A stretch of DNA of 64,000 nucleotides, taken from NCBI GenBank assembly GCA_023014365.1, contig JAEBUN010000012.1, positions 496,001 to 560,000 of the forward strand. The letters run 5' to 3'. This document shows, in pieces, positions 59,140-64,000 of this stretch. A program made the translations under genes and the position numbers. Each line of letters starts with the position of its first letter. Within the stretch, counting starts at the first letter, position 1. Source of the DNA: Lepiota brunneoincarnata. Taxonomy: Eukaryota > Basidiomycota > Agaricomycetes > Agaricales > Agaricaceae. The notes under the pieces were generated by a model. That model worked only from the letters and a program-made list of their open reading frames with translations. It was not told the DNA's origin and ran no database searches.

Positions 59140-59500
59140 ATAGTGTGTAGGGTAGTTTCGAGGTCAAGCGAGGAGTCCGAGCTGATGGAAGCAATGATAT
59201 TGGGAGGACCCAAAATATGCCCGACCTCAAGGCAGTGATAATACCCAGGCTACTCAAAAGTTAGGTGCAAGAGTGGACGACACAGCAGCTATAATACACG
59301 ACGCAGGGGTATTTGTCATTAATCTAACATTAATCTAATTACCGCTGGTGGCCGCCATGCAGCGCCGGCAGGCCCATATCCTCGCTTTCTTTAGCTGGTG
59401 TACGACATAGGGTCCGTGCGAATTAGGGCCAGATCAGTACTTCCTTCGTAAAAGTTAGACCCTGCCTGTATGTATCGACAACCATATGTCGTACATACAT
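59140..59500. repeat. Intergenic repeat R2, second copy
   Basis: Counterpart of 57650-58060, directly joined to R1 copy 2, showing that R1-R2 is the original unit. Confidence 0.75.
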
Positions 59501-60328
59501 CAATACCTTCCGTTGTTGAGCCACAGGCAACGCGTTCTTCGGCTAATCCTTCACTAGGCTTCACACACCAAAGGCTCCCTTGAAGATGTTCGAACGGAAC
59601 ACAGTGGGTGACTCCTGCAGATGTCCGAACACTTTTTCTTCTTCAGAAAAGTCCCATAAGCTCATGTAGCCCATCATTAACTTGCTTGCTTTATAGTCCT
59701 TTCCTCCCATTGGGCAGCACCCACTTGCATTTTGCGCCACGACTGCCGTACAGGACTGTGGCGGTTAACCGCCCACTCGACAGCTCTTTCGTTTCTTCTC
59801 CTGCCTGCCCCCTCTGCGCAGACTCCCGTCTCATAGCCAACGAGCTCGGATGGTTCTTCTCGAAGTCCCTGGACCATGCTGGTGGGGAGAGGAACCTCCC
59901 TGGTTTTCGTCCGCTGCATACCTGCGCATAGCTCACGCTTTAGGCCTCATGTAGTTTAATAGCTTCGCATGAATTAGTATCACCAACTGTAAGCGAGCAG
60001 TCAACAATCGTCGTACGATCTTCGACGAGTAAAATAGTGCGTCGTCGGAAAAGGTTTACTCGCACCTAGCAGCTCCAGTGGTCGCACAGCGTACAGAAAA
60101 TAAAAAATCGATATAGATGTCCCATGCCCAGTATGTTACATAACTATCATACACGCAACTCGGGCGCAAGGCAATCTCCCGTGGTGAAAATAGTGAAGCT
60201 TAACACAGACCATACCTAAGCGACTTCTGATTCCTCCCTCTTTTCTGAATGGCTAGGGACTGTTACCGGCACTATCACTGTTTCCTTCACCCTGCATCAC
60301 GGCGCTTTGCTGTGAAATAAAATAGCTG
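59501..60328. other. Intergenic; GC-rich block open in three frames
   Basis: At 59608-59936 one plus and two minus frames are all open for 80-107 codons. None has a motif or splice partner, and a stop-poor, GC-rich base composition explains this. The rest is probably the 3' flank of DUF6534 copy 2. Confidence 0.4.
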
Positions 60329-61595
60329 TCAAACTGAAACGGGAACGGTATTGATATCTACGGTAGAGTTCCCAGTCCGACTTCGATTGTTGATTATTCG
60401 CAGCACAGAGTTCGAATGGACTTTGCTCATAACATAGCCCGGGATGTTAAAAGACTGGCTATGGGGCCGCGTAAAATAAAGGATGCTAGCCACTGCCTCG
60501 GTCAGTGCTGGGGCGGAAAAAGCGTCCCGACTCAGTCATTCGTAACCAGGTGTTTGGGGTATGACTTACCCGTCACTGTCCCGGTCTCTACTGTGAGAGT
60601 GATGAGCCTTCCGATAAGAGGAGAGGGACGCTGAAACTCTTTTCTGTATTTCATCAGCTGTTCGGTTTATTAGGAGCCACAAAATAGTCAGGCCTGCTCT
60701 GAGACGTACGTAGTATGTCATTGCCACCGCAATCAGAATATCGCAGGTGACCATCGACCAAATCCACAGCTATATCAAACCATTATGGGCAATGAGTTGT
60801 ACCAAACCTGGAACCTGGGGCTCACAATTGATACTATTGCGAACGGCACCACTTGTGACTGAAGCGCATAGAAAGTTTTGGCGTAATTTCCTCTGATCCC
60901 CTCCGCAATGGAACCGACTAGTTGCAAACAAGCTAGCTTGACGGTGTCAGTGGAACCGCGGCATAGTGTTTGATTTGGCACCACCTACAAACACAACGAC
61001 TGAAGCCAATTTTCTGTTTCTTGAGATTCTATAGATCCGGTAGGCACAGAATATCTCCGCTATCCACCCAACTCGAAACGGAGCATTAGAAAAAGAAGCT
61101 CGGGAGGAAAGTAACACGCACCTAGTCCGCAAAGAATAGGTACATTAAACCAGGCCAACCCAATGAGGTCCAGGAAAGCAGCATCGCCGAAGTTGTAGAC
61201 GAATGCCTGATGTAGGTCGTAGGTCATAAGGATGGTTTGCAATGTTTCAAGCGCGAAGAGAACATGAACGACGAATTTGTGGATCCTGAGATCTGAATCA
61301 ATAAACGACGTATAATACGTGACTGAGGGTTTTTTTTTTTAAAAAAATCGGATCTTGCCTGAGACGAGAAGACTCACAGACTTGCGCAACCAGTAACCCG
61401 TATAGAAACCAATTCAGAATGAGACCCAAAAACTATACACCAGTGGTATCAGTGCCCCGGCTGCAGTTGGATTTGACAGAAGACGTACCTGGGCATTTGC
61501 ACTACCGTAGATTCCTTCCATCAACACCAAGTTACTATTTGAGAAACTGGCACATACCTATCAAAAGTATCCAACGTTGGAGTCGACACTTGCAT
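60329..61595 (-). CDS. DUF6534-type multi-pass membrane protein, copy 2
   Basis: Close paralogue of copy 1, alike even in introns. Exon 1 from ATG 61595 reads MQVSTPTLDTFDR. Then VLFALETLQTILMTYDLHQA, FVYNFGDAAFLDLIGLAWFN, VPILCGLG, VGWIAEIFCAYRIYRISRNR, KLASVVVFVGG and the last exon ALTEAVASILYFTRPHSQSF, NIPGYVMSKVHSNSVLRIIN. Compared with copy 1 there is one extra G near 60332 (ttcagtttgac versus ttcatttgac), which creates an immediate TGA, removing the hydrophilic tail of roughly 25-30 residues. The membrane core is untouched, so the protein could still work. A T/A homopolymer at about 61329-61347 lies in an intron. Confidence 0.78.
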
Positions 61596-63043
61596 CGCAG
61601 CTTGCTGGGTAAGAAGAACGGACGTCAGTCCTCGACGACTCCATCTCGAGTTCCGTAGCAACCAGGGTTACGTATAAGGTGCCGTTCAATTCGAGCGTCC
61701 CTGGATTCTCAGGATGCGAGGGACGCGCACAAGTATGCATGGGATTCATTTTGCGTCTGATCCCTCCTGCCCCTTGTGTTGATGGCTACGGCCAAGCTTA
61801 ATTCAACTTCCCGAAGGGTGCGAAGGCATGGCAATGTTTCAATTTCTTTGAGGCTTTCGAGGTTTGCTAGACCCCCATTCCGAGCAATGTCACCGCGCCC
61901 CACGAAGGGTTGCGGTCTTCCAGCTACTGTGTCACAAGCGTTCCTGCCAAGAGGACCTGGGTCACCCAATCGAATATGGCATATTGGACATTTCACTCAT
62001 TGTTGGCCACTTTTCCCAATTGCATCTTGGGACAAACAGTGAGATGGATAATTCTACTTGGAAACCCGGTTTCCGGGATTTCTGTTCTCAGGCCGTGCCG
62101 GAGGGTAATTTCTACGAAAGGCAGGTACTGCCGAAGCCCTTATTTTACCTTATTCTACCCATCGAAGCGAAACGAAGTGAAACAGAATAAGAGGTGCGAG
62201 TGTGGTCGGTGGGGTGACCACAGGGCTTCAAGACTTAGGGAGATTGTTCAGAAAAAGCGGGATATGTGAGAATGATGAGCAAGGGGCTTCACTGGAGAAA
62301 CAGTGCAAGTGAGCTGAACCTGGCTGTGCAATGTCGGGAAGGGTGATTTCGGCTACCTAAGCAACTGTAAGAGCCGAGAATTATTCTCAGTGGAGGCCGT
62401 AGTTTGGGATGTAGGATGTATGCCTCGCAAAGTGCCATTGTAGTGGAATTATGGTACATTTTATGATACGGTGTGAAGCTATTCAAGATGATTTACAGAA
62501 ACCAAGGCTTGGCCTTGATAGAAGCATTCTGACTGAGATGCTTGTAATCTACAGAGTATATTGCAGCATAGGGCGGCTTCGTAGTAGTATATTACGGCAG
62601 TAAAGTCCACTGCAAGGATCGGCCACTATCCGGGGCCAAGCAGAACTAGACGCCGGGATAGCCACGGCCAGGTCAAATGCCGGACGGAGGACCCTGTCGC
62701 CGGTCTGTCTCTAACTATTAATTAGTTATTTGGAAACCCTGGAAACGGGGTTTCCAAATAGAATTATCCCAGTGAGATACCTGACAAAGGTTCGGTCCCG
62801 ACTCCGAGCCGAAGGATCTGGAGCACTTTCCCTCGTCCGTGGTCCGAATTTCAGGAAGAGGTATAATTCAAAGGTTCAAGGGGCCCTATTGGCCTGGGTG
62901 TAACCCTCCCTTTCAGATACGAAGAACTGTCATTCCGATCGCAGGCTGGGATCGAGCCTCCAGAATTATCAGTTCCTCAATCAGCCCGTGCCTATTCTAT
63001 TCTATCATTAAATTTACATATTACATATTAATATAACAACCCT
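61596..63043. other. Intergenic between DUF6534 copies 2 and 3
   Basis: The left part up to about 61970 is homologous to the flank of copy 1; frames there on both strands (61709-61996 minus, 61776-62190 plus) are best read as promoter shadow. 62200-63040 holds an inverted repeat (listed separately) and an AT-rich end (63005-63035), with no gene. Confidence 0.45.
62727..62760. repeat. Perfect 13-bp inverted repeat (hairpin)
   Basis: Arms tatttggaaaccc (62727-62739) and gggtttccaaata (62748-62760) with an 8-base loop. A second, smaller near-palindrome aacta-ttaat-tagtt sits immediately upstream (62713-62727). There is no T-run after it and it lies far from gene ends, so it is not a bacterial-type terminator. 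Confidence 0.85.
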
Positions 63044-64000
63044 TCAAACGGCACGCCCGAGCGAAGTAGGAATCTCCTGAGTCGCAGTCGTGAATGGCCC
63101 ACTATCGTCGTCCTCAGTATGGATCCGGTTATTCAACACCCGGAGGAGAGAGTTGGAATAAAGTTTCGCGAGCATGTAAGCGGGGATGTTAAAGGCTTCG
63201 CTGTTGGGTCGTGCGACAAGGAAGGATCCCTATCGCAGCGGCGGAAATTGCTAGAGAAAGGATTGGGGTAACCGTCAGAAAATGTGCAGAGGCACAGGTG
63301 ATTAGATACCAATGGACAGGATCCTACCCGTTGTTATTCCAGTTTCTACGGTTAATGATATTAGCCGGCAGATAAGGGAAGAAGAACAGGGGAATGCATT
63401 TTTGAACTTGACAAGCTGGAGAGGTAATCGTATGAGCTCTTTGTAATCTTTGACTCGAGGGACTACGAAAGGGAAACCCACGAAATAGGTCATAGCGATT
63501 GCGATCAGGAGATCACAGATGATGGTCGATAGAAGCCATACCTATTAACCAACAGGAAGTCCGGTCTGCGAAGCACAAGAATGGGTTGGTGGGGAACCTA
63601 CAATTGTTGATGGTTTGATTCTCGATCTCAGTATGAAGTAGTATATCTCAGTACGGGCTTGTACGCCTTCGGTAATGCCGCTGGCCAGCTGCATTACTGA
63701 GAGCTTTGATGTTGCTCAGCTGACCCTCCCACACGAAAAGAAAATCTTCAACGTACAGCTAGAATGACGATACTTAAAGCCTTGGATCTAGTGACCTTGT
63801 AAATGCGACAGGCATAGAATACTTGGGCTATACTCCCAACTTCGGAGGTCGATTATGACTGTAGATGAGTATATGTACGGCAACACTTACTGATTCCACA
63901 TAGTATGGGCACGGCGACCCAAGTTAGCCGAATGAGTTCCAAAGCCTTGATATCCCCAAAATTGAATACGAAACTCTGGTACCGATCGTAGGTGACGAGG
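63044..64000 (-). CDS. DUF6534-type multi-pass membrane protein, copy 3, 5' end outside window
   Basis: Third family member, more diverged. The right edge encodes LVTYDRYQSFVFNFGDIKAL, ELIRLTWVAVPILCGI. The middle region has YACRIYKV-like text near 63800, and the C-terminal exon reads FLVARPNSEAFNIPAYMLAK, LYSNSLLRVLNNRIHTEDDD, ending LGRAV with TGA at 63044-63046. Between AISAAAIG and FLVARP the frame slips by one base (near 63227) relative to copies 1 and 2: either an indel or an intron acceptor at gcgatag, which would also remove the shift. The start and first exons lie beyond base 64000. Confidence 0.7.

Noticed and set aside
59608..59936. Three overlapping frames as a coding gene
   Set aside because: All three are open at once because the GC-rich sequence has few stops. 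No frame has a motif or splice partner.
62727..62760. The hairpin as a bacterial rho-independent terminator
   Set aside because: The genome is eukaryotic, the stem has no T-run behind it, and no gene ends there.
1..64000. CRISPR array, prophage, bacterial operon or viral insertion
   Set aside because: Dense short introns, WD40, CDK, eS26 and F-box genes show nuclear fungal DNA. No regularly spaced short repeats or viral genes were seen.

Overview
The window is nuclear DNA of a filamentous basidiomycete, most likely an Agaricomycete. Genes lie on both strands and are cut by many short (about 45-100 nt) GT-AG introns. Several families are typical of mushrooms: DUF6534 seven-helix-type membrane proteins, a Ppo fatty-acid dioxygenase, a CBM19-like secreted protein, a TKL kinase with HGD in place of HRD, and F-box families. 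The species cannot be named from the sequence alone. Intron-exon joins below were read by eye, so internal boundaries are approximate, and no transcript evidence was available.

Layout. 1-6.9 kb: a Ppo oxylipin synthase (minus, running off the left edge) diverges from a HIR1/HIRA-type histone chaperone. 7-28.7 kb: a gene-poor, duplicated F-box region. One roughly 5.5-6.5 kb unit occurs twice in tandem (about 16.6-22.1 and 22.1-28.65 kb), and its left part occurs a third time at 7.8-10 kb. It carries one intact F-box gene, a frameshifted sister, a degenerate second F-box-type gene with two decayed partial copies, and two unrecognised genes nearby. 29-32 kb: a TKL kinase with a long disordered N-terminus. 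32.8-42.2 kb: a compact housekeeping stretch with a PARP-type zinc-finger chromatin protein, ribosomal protein eS26, a CBM19-like secreted protein, a zinc-finger/VEFS-box (Suz12-like Polycomb) protein and a membrane protein with a PPxY motif. 42.2-45.3 kb: no gene I can support. 45.3-53 kb: a BUR1/CDK9-like kinase, an MTH1-type Nudix hydrolase with a 14-nt microexon, and two tandem D-amino-acid oxidases. 53.5-64 kb: three DUF6534 membrane-protein genes on the minus strand, the third cut by the right edge, separated by another tandemly duplicated non-coding segment.

Five genes act on chromatin or transcription (HIR1, PARP-type zinc-finger protein, VEFS-box protein, BUR1 kinase) or nucleotide quality (MTH1). 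I see no evidence that they form a functional cluster. The clearest biological signals are the recurring local duplications (F-box units, DAO pair, DUF6534 trio), often followed by single-base frameshifts in one copy; the MTH1 microexon; and the candidate Suz12 homologue. I found no CRISPR array, rRNA, recognisable tRNA, intact transposon or virus.
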